The notes: generated from the letters alone by a model not told the origin. Counted from the stretch's first letter, positions 42,430 through 52,014 are shown. The stretch: 64,000 nt of DNA from Phaeodactylibacter sp. (GCF_022763345.1 NZ_JALEGS010000011.1:44712-108711); one strand, 5' to 3'. Numbers and translations: made by a program.

Positions 42430-44871
42430 ATGAGATTCCCACTTACGTTGCTGGCGCTGCTGGCATCACTGCTTGCCTTTGCGCAACAAGGCCTCAAACC
42501 CATTGACTTGATAAACACCGCTAAAAACGAACGTACAACATTTGAAAAGCTTGAATTATTTACCTCCGCTCAACAATCTGATTACGTACCTGCACGGCAG
42601 CTCGATGCCAATGACTTTACCTTACTCGAACTCGACGAAGAACCCCTTTCTGCTTTGGTGCATCTAAAACCCGACGCCATTGAGCTGTCGCTACCTGCCA
42701 AAGGCCGGTCCGGATCTATTGACCTGGAGATGGTCCGCGTCAATCCGCTTAGCTCTGGCTTTGTGGCAATTGCAGCTTCTACAAAGCGGCCGGTCAAAGT
42801 ACCACAGGGGGCGCACTACCGGGGAGTCGTCAAAGGGTCGCCGGGCTCGGTCGTCGCCCTAAGTTTCTTTGAAGACGAGGTCATGGGTCTGATCAGTACC
42901 CCCGGGCAGGGCAACCTTGTGCTCGGAAAAAACCAGGAAGCCCGCTCCCCTCAGGAGTACATCTTGTATAATGACCACAATGCGCTCCGCGAAATGCCTT
43001 TCGACTGCGCTACCTCTGACGATGCGCCGGATTACCGCCCGGAGCAACTGGAGCCGGTAGTGGGCGAACGCGGCCCTGGCGATTGTGTACAGATCTACCT
43101 GGAGATTGATTATGATGTCGTGCAAAGCAAAGGCGGTGTGGCCGGAGCAACCAACTACATCACCGGCTTATTCAATCAGGTAGCTACTTTATACGCCAAC
43201 GAAACCGTCAACATCCGCCTGTCCGAGATGCTGCTTTGGGACCAGATCAGCCCTTACAATGGCAGCAACAGCTTTGTCGTTCTCACTCAGTTTGTCAATG
43301 AGCGCCCCACTTTCAACGGCGACCTTGCCCAACTGATCAGCTATCAGGCTTCCGGCGGCATCGCTTATCTGTCTGGCTTGTGCAATGAATACTCGCCCCG
43401 CCACGGGTTTAGTAGTATCAATGCAACTTACGCTGCCGTACCCACCTATTCCTTTTCGGTAATGGTGGTCGCGCACGAGCTTGGGCATTCCTTTGGCGCC
43501 CGTCATACCCACGCCTGCGCCTGGAACGGCAACAATACGGCTATCGATGATTGTGCAGGGTATACGGAAGGGAACTGCGCCTCCCCGGGTTGGCCCTCCG
43601 ATGGCGGCACGATGATGAGCTACTGCCACCTGCGCAACGTGGGCATCAACTTCAGCAAAGGCTTTGGCTTTCAGCCCGGTAACGTCTTGCGCAACGCCGT
43701 AGCTGATGCGGCATGCCTGCAAGCCTGCTCTACAGATGGCGGAGGCGGAGATGTTGACACCTGCGCCGGACAGGAAATCGCTCTGGAGATTGTCCTTGAT
43801 GCTTATGGCATTGAAACCACCTGGGAAATCAGGGACACCAGTGGCGAACTGCAATACAGCGGCGGCCCCTACCCCAATTCCACCAACGGCACAGCAATCA
43901 ACGAAAGCCTCTGCCTCAAGGAAGGATGCTATGTATTCGAAATCCGGGACACCTACGGCGATGGCATCTGCTGCGACTACGGTGATGGCTATTACGCCCT
44001 TACAGACACAAGTGGCCTGCTGCTGGCTACAGGCGGGGAATACGGCACCGGAGAAGAGGTCAATTTCTGCCTCCCCGCTGAACAACCGGAGCCTGGAGAC
44101 AACAATTGCCTGCCCATCGACTTTTCGGATTACGAAATCCTGTCCTTCGGCGGGCCACAGGATGCGGGTTCTCACAATCTGCTCGATGACGGTGAGGTAC
44201 TCCGCATTCAAAACAACGCCTGGAAAGCCATAGAAGTCAACTATGAGGTGACGCCAAATACCGTTATCGAACTGGACTTTGGCTCTACCCGTCAGGGAGA
44301 AATACATGGCATTGGCTTTGACGAAAACAACAGCATATCCTCCAATCGCCTGATCCGGTTATACGGTATTCAAAACTGGGGTTATGGCAACTACGACAAC
44401 TATCCCGGAGGAGCAATCTGGAAAAAATACGTCATCCCGATTGGTGAATTTTATACCGGGGAATTCCAGTACCTGTTCTTCACCGCTGACCATGACCGCC
44501 CGCCCCGCAATGGCAATTCCTACTTCCGCAACATCATTATTTATGAGGGAGACGACTGCTCAGGCGGCAATGGATTGGGCACCCCTCTGGCAGCCTTGGA
44601 AGAAAATGCGCCAGCTGCGGCACTAAGCCTGTACCCCAATCCTGTAGCGGATTTGCTCACGCTGCAGCTTGATCGGCCACAATTGGAGCAAGCGAGGGTG
44701 GAAGTCTATGCCCTGACGGGGCAGCGGATGCCGATCGGTACACAAGTGTGGATGCCCGGTACCGTGCAACAGCAAATCAACGTCAGCCAACTGCCAGCCG
44801 GCACCTACGTCGTGCGGGTTCAGGCCGGGCAGCAATATTGGACAGAAAAATTTACCGTTTCCAGGTATTAA
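42430..44871 (+). CDS. secreted M12B-like zinc metalloprotease with T9SS sorting domain
   Basis: The 813-residue protein has a signal peptide ending in AFAQQ and a propeptide-like region to about 210. A metzincin (reprolysin-like) catalytic domain follows, with zinc motif HELGHSFGARH at residues 349-359 and a Met-turn at MMSYCH. Then comes a domain with the cysteine-rich YGDGICCDYGDGYYALTD motif (about 450-560), a beta-rich region (about 565-720) and a T9SS sorting domain starting SLYPNP. It should be secreted and degrade extracellular protein. It is a paralogue of the gene at 45439, with the same order over the first 560 residues. It is flanked by its own leader and terminator. Confidence 0.9.
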   Translation: MRFPLTLLALLASLLAFAQQGLKPIDLINTAKNERTTFEKLELFTSAQQSDYVPARQLDANDFTLLELDEEPLSALVHLKPDAIELSLPAKGRSGSIDLEMVRVNPLSSGFVAIAASTKRPVKVPQGAHYRGVVKGSPGSVVALSFFEDEVMGLISTPGQGNLVLGKNQEARSPQEYILYNDHNALREMPFDCATSDDAPDYRPEQLEPVVGERGPGDCVQIYLEIDYDVVQSKGGVAGATNYITGLFNQVATLYANETVNIRLSEMLLWDQISPYNGSNSFVVLTQFVNERPTFNGDLAQLISYQASGGIAYLSGLCNEYSPRHGFSSINATYAAVPTYSFSVMVVAHELGHSFGARHTHACAWNGNNTAIDDCAGYTEGNCASPGWPSDGGTMMSYCHLRNVGINFSKGFGFQPGNVLRNAVADAACLQACSTDGGGGDVDTCAGQEIALEIVLDAYGIETTWEIRDTSGELQYSGGPYPNSTNGTAINESLCLKEGCYVFEIRDTYGDGICCDYGDGYYALTDTSGLLLATGGEYGTGEEVNFCLPAEQPEPGDNNCLPIDFSDYEILSFGGPQDAGSHNLLDDGEVLRIQNNAWKAIEVNYEVTPNTVIELDFGSTRQGEIHGIGFDENNSISSNRLIRLYGIQNWGYGNYDNYPGGAIWKKYVIPIGEFYTGEFQYLFFTADHDRPPRNGNSYFRNIIIYEGDDCSGGNGLGTPLAALEENAPAAALSLYPNPVADLLTLQLDRPQLEQARVEVYALTGQRMPIGTQVWMPGTVQQQINVSQLPAGTYVVRVQAGQQYWTEKFTVSRY

Positions 44872-44925
44872 CGCAGAGGCAGCTGTATAAGGCTGTAAAG
44901 ACACGGCATTAATTGTGTGAATTTC

Positions 44926-44961
44926 GAGCGCTGGGGCAACGGAGCCACAGCGCTCTTTTTT
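44926..44961 (+). terminator. Rho-independent terminator of the first metalloprotease
   Basis: GAGCGCTG (44926-44933) pairs with CAGCGCTC (44948-44955), followed by TTTTTT. Confidence 0.85.
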
Positions 44962-45164
44962 ATTTATCAAAAATGCCGTTTTTTTTGCTTATACATTAAT
45001 TTTCACTACATTTATCCCCATCGAGACAGAACAAACCTCTTGTTTTCCACTAACACTCCAAACAATTAAGAGCCACACACCACCCTGGTTATATCCATTT
45101 ATTGGGAGCCCGAAAATTTGAATAGGCTCAAAGCCAATCTGGATTAACATTTGCCAGAACAAAT

Positions 45165-45213
45165 ACACCTGTACTCCTAACAGGTGTCTTCACCCGCATG
45201 GCACTAAAGTGCC
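45165..45213. repeat. two tandem hairpins upstream of the second metalloprotease
   Basis: ACACCTGT (45165-45172) pairs with ACAGGTGT (45180-45187), and GGCACT (45200-45205) pairs with AGTGCC (45208-45213). Neither is followed by a T run, so they look like leader structure or binding sites rather than terminators. Confidence 0.5.
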
Positions 45214-45438
45214 GAAAAACAATTGGATAGTAACGCTTACTTTGAATCATTTATAAGCTTTGGATCGCAGAATATGACCTGTTAAAGGTTATGCTCCGGA
45301 CAGTAGTTCCTTTACAGTCTTTCTGAAGCTATACCTCTTTTTCTGCTGCCGCAATTATGTATTGGCCAGCAGTGGTTTTTGTATGCCCTTAAGGCTGCTT
45401 CTTCATTCGGAAATTCTTTTTAACCATTAATAATTAGT

Positions 45439-47835
45439 ATGAAAACTCTACTTACAACAATCTCCTGTTTCCTTGCCCTGTCCCTCTTTGGGCAAGGCAT
45501 CCTAAAGCCCGCCGAGCTCGTTCAGGCGGAGAAAAGCAAGGGCATGCCCTTCCAAACGGTAACGGCCTTCGACCAATCTGAAGGACGGGCAAACCTTGGG
45601 GACGAAGCCCCTGAGCAATATGATCTGCTTGAAATGCGTGACGAGGTGGTACAGCAACTCCATGCCGAGCAGCCAGATCGCATCACTTTTGCCTTACCCT
45701 CGACCCACCGCAGCGAGCTCGCTATTGAGCTGGTCAAAGTGGACCTCTTTACCGACGACTTCCAGGTTACGGACAGTCAGACCGAGTCTGCCGCGAATGT
45801 GGACTACGGCGTGCACTACCGTGGCATTATCAAAGGGGAATCCGGTTCAATAGCTTCCCTGAGTGTCTTCGAAGATGGGATCATGGGGCTGTTCAGCCCG
45901 GCAAGAGGGGGCAACCTCGTCCTTGGCCAGTTGGAAGGCAAGCGCGATGAAACCCGCTACATCCTGTACAACGATAAGGATGTGCTGGAGCGCATGGCTT
46001 ACGATTGCGGCACGCCCGACGATGGCGAAGGCTACACCCGGGAGGAATTGCAGCCACAGGCTGGCACACGGGCACTTAGCGACTGCGTGCGCTTTTACTA
46101 CGAGGTAGATTATGATATCTTCCAAAACAAAGGTGGTACACAAGGCGCGACCAACTACGTAACGGGCATTGCCAATGAGGTGGCGACACTCTATGCCAAT
46201 GAGAACATTAACACCGTAGTTTCAGAAATCTTTGTCTGGAGCTCCACCAGTCCTTACTCCAGCTCCTCAAGCTCAGGCATGCTGTCCGACTTCCAGAGCT
46301 ACCGCAATGGCGTGAACGGCGACCTGGGGCACTTGCTTTCCTACCAGGCAAGCGGAGGTATTGCAGCTGGTTTCTCCGGGCTTTGCAACAGCAATCCTGA
46401 TAACAGCTTATGTTTTTCCTCTATCAATTCTTCGTATTCACAGGTGCCGACTTACTCTTTCACGATTATGGTGACTACGCACGAGTTCGGGCACCTGTTC
46501 GGGTCCCGCCATACCCACGCCTGTGTCTGGAATGGCAATAACACCGCTATCGATGGCTGTGCCGGATCAACAGAGGGCTCTTGCGCCCTGCCAGGTTATC
46601 CCAGCAATGGGGGTACAATCATGAGTTACTGCCATGTACAAAACGTCGGTATCAACTTCAACCTCGGCTTCGGGCCACAGCCTGGCAACGTTATCCGCAA
46701 CCGCGTGTCCAATGCCTCCTGCCTGCAGGCCTGCGATGGAGGTGGTGGCAATCCTACCTGCAATGATAATGAGCTTACGCTCACCATCAACCTCGACAAC
46801 TACCCTGGCGAAACCACCTGGAGCGTGGTCAACAGCAGCGGCACAACAGTAGCCAGCGGTGGGCCATACAGCGGTGCAGGGTCTACCGCCACGGAAGACA
46901 TCTGCCTGCCGAATGGCTGCTATGACTTCACCATCTTCGACAGCTACGGCGATGGTATCTGCTGTGCTTACGGCAATGGCTCGTACAGCCTCACCGATGG
47001 CAGTACGGTACTGGCTTCCGGAGGCAGCTTCGCCAGTAGCGAGACGACCAACTTCTGCGTAGGCAGCACCCCTCCTCCGCCCCCTCCCAGCTACTGTGGC
47101 TCAGAAGGCAGCAACAGCAACTTCGAATGGATTCAGCGGATACAGTTTGGCAGCATCAACAACAACTCCGGCAACGACGGTGGCTATGGGGACTACACCA
47201 ACCTTTCCACCGCACTCACGCCCGGAGGCTCTGTTTCCGTCACACTGGTGCCTAGCTTCTCCAGCTCTACCTATACTGAATACTGGCGCCTGTGGATTGA
47301 TTACAACCGTGATGGCGACTTTTCGGACGCCGGAGAGCAGATCGGACAGGGAAGTGGCACAGGCACTTTATCCGGTACCTTGAGCGTATCTCCCAGTGCA
47401 ACACCAGGCACCACACGCATGCGGGTAGCCATGAAGTACAACGCCTACTCTACTCCATGTGAGACCTTCTCCTACGGGGAGGTGGAAGATTATACCGTCA
47501 CCATTGGCACTGCGCTCCCGGGTGAAAATGGCATCGCAGTAGGAAATGTCACCGGCCTGGAAAGCAATGACCTGACCAAAGGCGCTGGCTTCCGCATCTT
47601 CCCCAACCCGGCGAAGGACCTGGTCAATCTGCAGTACCGTGCCGCAACTGAGGGCAAAGTGGAAATCGAACTGCTCGACCTGATGGGCCGCACGCTGCAG
47701 GCATTCACGGATCAGGCAGTAAGTGGTTCCAATGCTTTTCAGCTGGAAACCAATCAACTTCCGGAAGGCACCTACCTTATCCGGCTAACCCAAAACGACC
47801 AACAGCATGTGGAACGAGCGGTCATCAGCCGATAG
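45439..47835 (+). CDS. secreted M12B-like zinc metalloprotease with GEVED and T9SS sorting domains
   Basis: The 798-residue protein has a signal peptide ending in SLFGQ, a propeptide-like region and a metzincin domain with HEFGHLFGSRH at residues 348-358 and a Met-turn IMSYCH. The cysteine motif YGDGICCAYGNGSYSLTD is shared with its upstream paralogue. After that the two diverge: this copy has a GEVED-type domain (WIDYNRDGDFSDAGEQIG to GEVEDYTVTI), where the first has an unrelated beta-rich region. It ends in a T9SS sorting domain (RIFPNP onward). Tandem duplication followed by exchange of the accessory domain is the simplest history. Confidence 0.9.
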   Translation: MKTLLTTISCFLALSLFGQGILKPAELVQAEKSKGMPFQTVTAFDQSEGRANLGDEAPEQYDLLEMRDEVVQQLHAEQPDRITFALPSTHRSELAIELVKVDLFTDDFQVTDSQTESAANVDYGVHYRGIIKGESGSIASLSVFEDGIMGLFSPARGGNLVLGQLEGKRDETRYILYNDKDVLERMAYDCGTPDDGEGYTREELQPQAGTRALSDCVRFYYEVDYDIFQNKGGTQGATNYVTGIANEVATLYANENINTVVSEIFVWSSTSPYSSSSSSGMLSDFQSYRNGVNGDLGHLLSYQASGGIAAGFSGLCNSNPDNSLCFSSINSSYSQVPTYSFTIMVTTHEFGHLFGSRHTHACVWNGNNTAIDGCAGSTEGSCALPGYPSNGGTIMSYCHVQNVGINFNLGFGPQPGNVIRNRVSNASCLQACDGGGGNPTCNDNELTLTINLDNYPGETTWSVVNSSGTTVASGGPYSGAGSTATEDICLPNGCYDFTIFDSYGDGICCAYGNGSYSLTDGSTVLASGGSFASSETTNFCVGSTPPPPPPSYCGSEGSNSNFEWIQRIQFGSINNNSGNDGGYGDYTNLSTALTPGGSVSVTLVPSFSSSTYTEYWRLWIDYNRDGDFSDAGEQIGQGSGTGTLSGTLSVSPSATPGTTRMRVAMKYNAYSTPCETFSYGEVEDYTVTIGTALPGENGIAVGNVTGLESNDLTKGAGFRIFPNPAKDLVNLQYRAATEGKVEIELLDLMGRTLQAFTDQAVSGSNAFQLETNQLPEGTYLIRLTQNDQQHVERAVISR

Positions 47836-47876
47836 TGAGGTGTAACGGTCTCGATAAATTGTCTCGATAAAATAGC

Positions 47877-47916
47877 AGTGCCCGGTATAGCTTGTAAGCC
47901 GTACCGGGCACTTTTT
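47877..47916 (+). terminator. Rho-independent terminator of the second metalloprotease
   Basis: AGTGCCCGGTA (47877-47887) pairs with TACCGGGCACT (47902-47912), followed by TTTT. It also lies just past the stop of the opposing alkaline phosphatase gene and may serve both. Confidence 0.85.
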
Positions 47917-47935
47917 CGTCCGCAATTAGCCGTTT

Positions 47936-49030
47936 TTACCAGCGCAGGGCTTGCAGCATCAAGCCGAAAATATCATTGTTCTGATAAATGCCCATAAACT
48001 TAGCTGCACCGGGGCCGTAGGCATACACCGGAATGAGCGTAGCGGAGTGCCCACCAGTGCTGAAGGTAGGGTTGATATGCTCGTAAGTCCGCTGCATACG
48101 CACTTCAGCGGCAGAAAGCGACATCCCGCCTGTTTCATGATCTGCGGTAACAATCACCAGGGTATTCCCATCCCTTTCTGCAAAGTCCAGCGCCGCATCA
48201 ATCGCTTTATCGAAGTCTTTCACTTCCTCAATGATGTAATCGCCATCATTCGCATGGCCGCCCCAGTCAATCTGTGAGCCCTCTACCATCAGGAAAAAAC
48301 CATCTTTGTCCTGAGAAAGGAAATCAATAGCCATGGCAGTGGCTTCAGGAAGAAAATCGCCACGGCCTTCTGACATTTTCGGCATACCGTCAGAAGCCAG
48401 TAGGTAGCCATACTTTTTGCTATAGTCCCAGGCTGCAGGCTTGGCAAGAGCCGTGGTATCCACAAGGTAACCGTAAGTTTTCAGAGAATCCAGGTAGTTT
48501 TTGCCATCCTTACGGCGGGCGAAGAACTCAATGCCCCCCCCCGCAAAGAAGTCAACAGGCGCCGTGGATAGCTGGGCCGCTATTTCATCTGCCATGCCAC
48601 GGTCTTCAACGTGCGCGAAAAAGGAAGCGGGCGTAGCGTGCGTGATCGAAGAAGTGGCAATGACACCCGTAGCCTGCCCCCGGGCTGCGGCCATTTCGAG
48701 TATGGTCTCCCTGGCGATGGTGTCCTGATCAACCCCAATGGCACTGTTGTAGGATTTGTAGCCAGTTGAGAATGCGGTAGCGCCCGCCGCAGAGTCCGTG
48801 ATTTTAGCATCTGTAGGCTCATTCTGGTGCAACCCTATATGCTGAAAACGGGTAAAGCTCGGCGTTTTATCCTGGTAGTAAAAAGCAGTGGACATCTGCG
48901 TAAGCCCCATGCCGTCCCCAATCAGGAGGATGACATTTTTTGGCTTTTTACGGATGGCCATTTGCTGGTAGCTGTTGTTGCAGCTCTGTACCACGAGGAT
49001 AGTGGCGAGGAGGAAGAGTAGCTTTTTCAT
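47936..49030 (-). CDS. alkaline phosphatase lipoprotein
   Basis: The 364-residue protein starts at ATG 49030 with a lipoprotein signal ending in VVQSC. It has the alkaline phosphatase fold: metal ligands in NVILLIGDGMG, the phosphoryl-accepting serine in TDSAAGATAFSTG, QIDWGGHAND and TADHETGG. It releases phosphate from monoesters in the periplasm or at the cell surface. The lipid anchor is unlike soluble E. coli PhoA. No Pho-box-like sequence could be identified. Confidence 0.93.
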   Translation of the reverse strand: MKKLLFLLATILVVQSCNNSYQQMAIRKKPKNVILLIGDGMGLTQMSTAFYYQDKTPSFTRFQHIGLHQNEPTDAKITDSAAGATAFSTGYKSYNSAIGVDQDTIARETILEMAAARGQATGVIATSSITHATPASFFAHVEDRGMADEIAAQLSTAPVDFFAGGGIEFFARRKDGKNYLDSLKTYGYLVDTTALAKPAAWDYSKKYGYLLASDGMPKMSEGRGDFLPEATAMAIDFLSQDKDGFFLMVEGSQIDWGGHANDGDYIIEEVKDFDKAIDAALDFAERDGNTLVIVTADHETGGMSLSAAEVRMQRTYEHINPTFSTGGHSATLIPVYAYGPGAAKFMGIYQNNDIFGLMLQALRW

Positions 49031-49051
49031 ATCGCGTAATGCAGTTTTCGG

Positions 49052-49059
49052 CAAAGGTA
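49052..49059 (-). promoter_or_regulatory. -7 box of the alkaline phosphatase gene
   Basis: TACCTTTG on the minus strand is an exact match, about 20 nt before the ATG at 49030. The -33 box is not convincing. Confidence 0.4.
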
Positions 49060-49155
49060 AGGTTTTGATGTTGTTTAAAAGTTAACTTTGTACATCGACT
49101 CGGATGGGCTGCCCAAGGGCCATTCCGTAATCAAAAGCTTAAAAAACCATAACCG

Positions 49156-49221
49156 ATGAGCCAAACCATTTTTCAACTCAAAATCACGCTGATGGGCTCC
49201 CCAGAGCACACGTCCGCTTAG
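49156..49221 (+). pseudogene. possible 5' fragment of a pRiA4b ORF-3-like gene
   Basis: A 21-codon frame reads MSQTIFQLKITLMGSP before it stops. This resembles the opening strand of plasmid pRiA4b ORF-3-like proteins, in which FQLKITL and a short turn precede a PPIWRR motif; that motif is missing here. An exact -7 box (TAACTTTG, 49083-49090) lies upstream. It may be a remnant or chance. Confidence 0.25.
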
Positions 49222-49268
49222 TTGAGTAGTACAAAAATGCAGCAGACGCTTACGGCGAACTATTTTGA

Positions 49269-50606
49269 TTAACCTTTTTGTACCAATTGCCGGATGGCTT
49301 TTTCAACCTGCTCAAAGGGGAAGCCCTGAACCGTCCGCTCCCACTTCGCCCGGATTTCCGGCAGGCATAAATTCCCAATACTGCCTTCGTGCGTGTGTTT
49401 CAGATCACGAGGTGGCTCAAAGCGGCCATTAGCAATCTGTCCGCCCACAATCTGGTAGGCTTCCCGGAAGGGCTTGCCTTCGAGTACCAGCTGATTGACC
49501 GCTTCCACGCTAAAGAGGTAGCGGTAGCGCTCGTCTTCCAGCAGCCGCTGAGCCGGGCGGGCGTGGGGCAAAGCATAGTTGAGAATGCTCAGGCACTGCT
49601 TGAGCTGCTGTAGGGCAGGGAAAATCGCCTCCTTTAATAACTGAAAATCGCGGTGGTAGCCGGAGGGCAGCCCGGCCGTCAGTTGGCTGATCTGCACCGG
49701 CAGGGCCTGCAGGCTGTTGCAGCGGGCGCGCAGCAGCTCGAAGACATCCGGGTTTTTCTTGTGGGGCATGATGCTGGAGCCGGTGGTGAGCTCATCCGGG
49801 AAGGATAAAAAGGCGAAATTCTGACTGACATAAAGCACCACGTCGGCAGCGAGCTTGCCCAGGGTAGCCGCAGTGCCCGCGATGCCATAGCTGAGCTGCT
49901 GTTCGGATTTGCCACGCCCCATTTGAGCGTGGACGACGTTGTAGCTCAGGTCCTCAAAGCCCAACAGTTCTGTAGTCATGCTGCGGTCGAGCGGGAAAGA
50001 GGCCCCATAGCCCGCCGCCGAGCCCAGCGGATTGTGGTTGATGGTCTGGTAAATGCTCTGCCACAGCCGCAGGTCGTCCACCAGGCTTTCCGCGTAAGCG
50101 CTAAACCACAGCCCAAAGCTGGAGGGCATGGCGGCTTGGTAGTGGGTGTAGCCGGGCAGCAGTGTGTCTTTATGCTGTTCGGCAAGCTGCAAAAGGGTTT
50201 GAAAAAGCTCTCCCATGAGTTGGGTGACCTCCTCTATCTCCGAGCGGAAGAAAAGCCGCAGGTCCACCAGCACCTGATCGTTACGGGAGCGGCCCGCATG
50301 TATTTTCTTGCCGATATCGCCTAGCTCCTCAGTCAGCATATATTCCACCTGTGAGTGAATATCTTCCATGCCTGCCTCCACAGTCATGCCCTCTTCGTTT
50401 GCCTTTCTATACAGTCGGAGCAGTGCGGCTTGCAGCTGGGTCAACTCCTCTTCGGTAATCAGCCCGATTTTGGTGAGCATTTGCACATGCGCCAGAGAGC
50501 CCAGGATATCCCAGGGCGCCAGGTAGGCATCGAGTTCCCGGTCCTGCCCTACGGTGAAGGCTTCAATTTGCTGGTCGAGGGTGTAGGATTTTTGCCAGAG
50601 TTTCAT
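49269..50606 (-). CDS. argH: argininosuccinate lyase
   Basis: The 445-residue enzyme splits argininosuccinate into arginine and fumarate, the last step of arginine synthesis. The fumarase-superfamily signature GSSIMPHKKNPD is present, with HAGRSRNDQV and TAGLPSGYHRDFQ. I chose ATG 50606 because the family begins shortly before LWQKSY; an in-frame upstream start at 50630 adds eight residues. Other arginine genes are not in the window, so argH is isolated here. Confidence 0.95.
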   Translation of the reverse strand: MKLWQKSYTLDQQIEAFTVGQDRELDAYLAPWDILGSLAHVQMLTKIGLITEEELTQLQAALLRLYRKANEEGMTVEAGMEDIHSQVEYMLTEELGDIGKKIHAGRSRNDQVLVDLRLFFRSEIEEVTQLMGELFQTLLQLAEQHKDTLLPGYTHYQAAMPSSFGLWFSAYAESLVDDLRLWQSIYQTINHNPLGSAAGYGASFPLDRSMTTELLGFEDLSYNVVHAQMGRGKSEQQLSYGIAGTAATLGKLAADVVLYVSQNFAFLSFPDELTTGSSIMPHKKNPDVFELLRARCNSLQALPVQISQLTAGLPSGYHRDFQLLKEAIFPALQQLKQCLSILNYALPHARPAQRLLEDERYRYLFSVEAVNQLVLEGKPFREAYQIVGGQIANGRFEPPRDLKHTHEGSIGNLCLPEIRAKWERTVQGFPFEQVEKAIRQLVQKG

Positions 50607-51546
50607 AATTGCTGTTTGTTCTAAGCCCACCTACGGCAGTTAATGAACTAAAAATGGCTAATTTAATGTTTCCTGTTTATTAGCAATAGAAACTTAGGAG
50701 ATGAAAGAGCTTACGCTGAAAATACCAGACCCGTTGCCCCCCTGCATCGGGTGGAAGCCCATTCCGAGTTTAGAAATTCAAAAAGGAGTAATAGGGTTCG
50801 TTTTATCGATATAGATAATACCATCAAAATTTGTTGATATATTGATCGGATAAAATTGAATCCCTATGGCAACCGCTCCTATACTTCGATATGTTAATCT
50901 GGAATTAAGCCAATTAGCGTTTGCTGAATGGGCTGGATTTTTCACCTCAAAAAAAAAGGCAGATTGACCAACTTGATTTAAACAGTTCTCGATACTTCCA
51001 GGCTCTGAATCGAGCAATGGATTTTTTAGTGACAGCCTCCCATTTTTCATTGCGGCACACGCTCCGGTGTTTAAGAGGAAACCGATGGAAAAGAATCGAT
51101 CGGAGTAATGCTTTTGTAGATACCCCCGCGGGGCACGAGTATAGTGTACACTCCCAAAAAATCATTAACCTTTCACGACCTACCTCACCACTATAACATA
51201 CCTACTATTATTGAGGCAGTACAGCCCGCCGCACAATCCAAATGTATTAGCATATGGTTCCCAATAAGTCTAAGAGATGCTATGTTAGCATCTCTTAGCA
51301 GGCGCGTGAAAATCCGTATATTAATGACGTTAGAGCGATTACAAAAAAGAACATAAAGCGGGCAATGCTAAAAAAACCAAAAAAGTTGTTCTGAATGAGC
51401 AAGGTTATACGGTATAGCTGAAAAGGGCTGCATGGTTAATTGCGGGCTCTCTAGGGAGCCTAAAGAATGGATTGGCGGATATAATCTGCTACTGAAAAGC
51501 GTACCTGATGGAAGAGGTGTTCATCGTCTGACTAAAATAGAGCCAT
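50607..51546. other. 940-bp degraded, gene-poor stretch
   Basis: No intact gene is evident. A 37-codon frame at 50701-50814 starts MKELTLKIPD, like many small antitoxin-type proteins, then loses similarity. Frames at 51345-51420 (ending VVLNEQGYTV) and 51432-51560 (ending HRLTKIEPYEYR) look like gene tails. The sequence is AT-richer than the region before it. It probably records decayed accessory genes. A minus-strand frame at 50778-51050 has no recognisable features. Confidence 0.5.
51271..51299. repeat. perfect 12-bp hairpin in the degraded stretch
   Basis: CTAAGAGATGCT (51271-51282) pairs perfectly with AGCATCTCTTAG (51288-51299) around a 5-base loop (atgtt). No T run follows on either strand. 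Confidence 0.6.
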
Positions 51547-52014
51547 ATGAATATCGTTAGGTTAAGAAAAGCATCTAGTAAAGATAAAGCCATCGTGGTT
51601 GGCTTTTATAACAGCATTGAGCAAGAGGAGCCGTTCAGCTTAAAACGGGAAAAAAAGATTGCCAACGCGATATTGGATGAGGCCTGCTTTATCATTTTGG
51701 CGAACAGAAAAGCGATAGGGTTTGTGATTTTTGATTACCGCTTTTTCGATCAGGGGTGGATAGAGCTAATAATCCTGGACGAAGCCTATAGAGGGAAAGG
51801 CATTGGCGGGAAAGTATTTGATCTTCTGGGGGAGCAATGTAAGGCGGGGAAGTTGTTCACTTCTACCAATCGGTCCAATACCCGAATGCAGAAAGCACTT
51901 GCCAAAGCCGGTTTCTCTTTTGCCGGTCAGCTGACTGGGCTGGATGAGGGGGACCCTGAGCTTTTTTACTACCGCCTAATAAAGGAAGAGAACCAATCAA
52001 CGGAGCAATCATGA
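51547..52014 (+). CDS. GNAT-family N-acetyltransferase
   Basis: The 155-residue protein has a complete GNAT fold. VRLRKASSKDK is at the N-terminus, WIELIILDEAYRGKGIGGKV is the strand-4 and acetyl-CoA pyrophosphate-binding loop (R/Q-x-x-G-x-G as YRGKGIG), and NTRMQKALAKAGF is near the C-terminus. The acetyl acceptor is unknown. Its stop overlaps the start of the next GNAT gene by 4 bp. Confidence 0.85.
   Translation: MNIVRLRKASSKDKAIVVGFYNSIEQEEPFSLKREKKIANAILDEACFIILANRKAIGFVIFDYRFFDQGWIELIILDEAYRGKGIGGKVFDLLGEQCKAGKLFTSTNRSNTRMQKALAKAGFSFAGQLTGLDEGDPELFYYRLIKEENQSTEQS

Larger units (their letters stand above)
44872..45438. other. 567-bp non-coding interval between the metalloprotease genes
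   Basis: It holds the terminator of the first protease (44926-44961) and two tandem hairpins (45165-45213). An AT-rich stretch leads to the second protease. No gene is visible. A TTACTTTGAATCAT stretch near 45237 resembles the promoter region of the first protease but misses the -7 consensus by one base. Confidence 0.65.

Noticed and set aside
43189..44307. 372-codon minus-strand frame
   Set aside because: Antisense to the first metalloprotease; it has low-complexity hydrophobic composition and no domain.
50778..51050. 90-codon minus-strand frame in the degraded stretch
   Set aside because: No recognisable motif, no promoter, and the stretch contains only fragments on the other strand.
51271..51299. 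Hairpin considered as a Rho-independent terminator or IS end
   Set aside because: There is no T run on either strand, no transposase remnant beside it and no flanking target duplication that I could see; kept only as a repeat.
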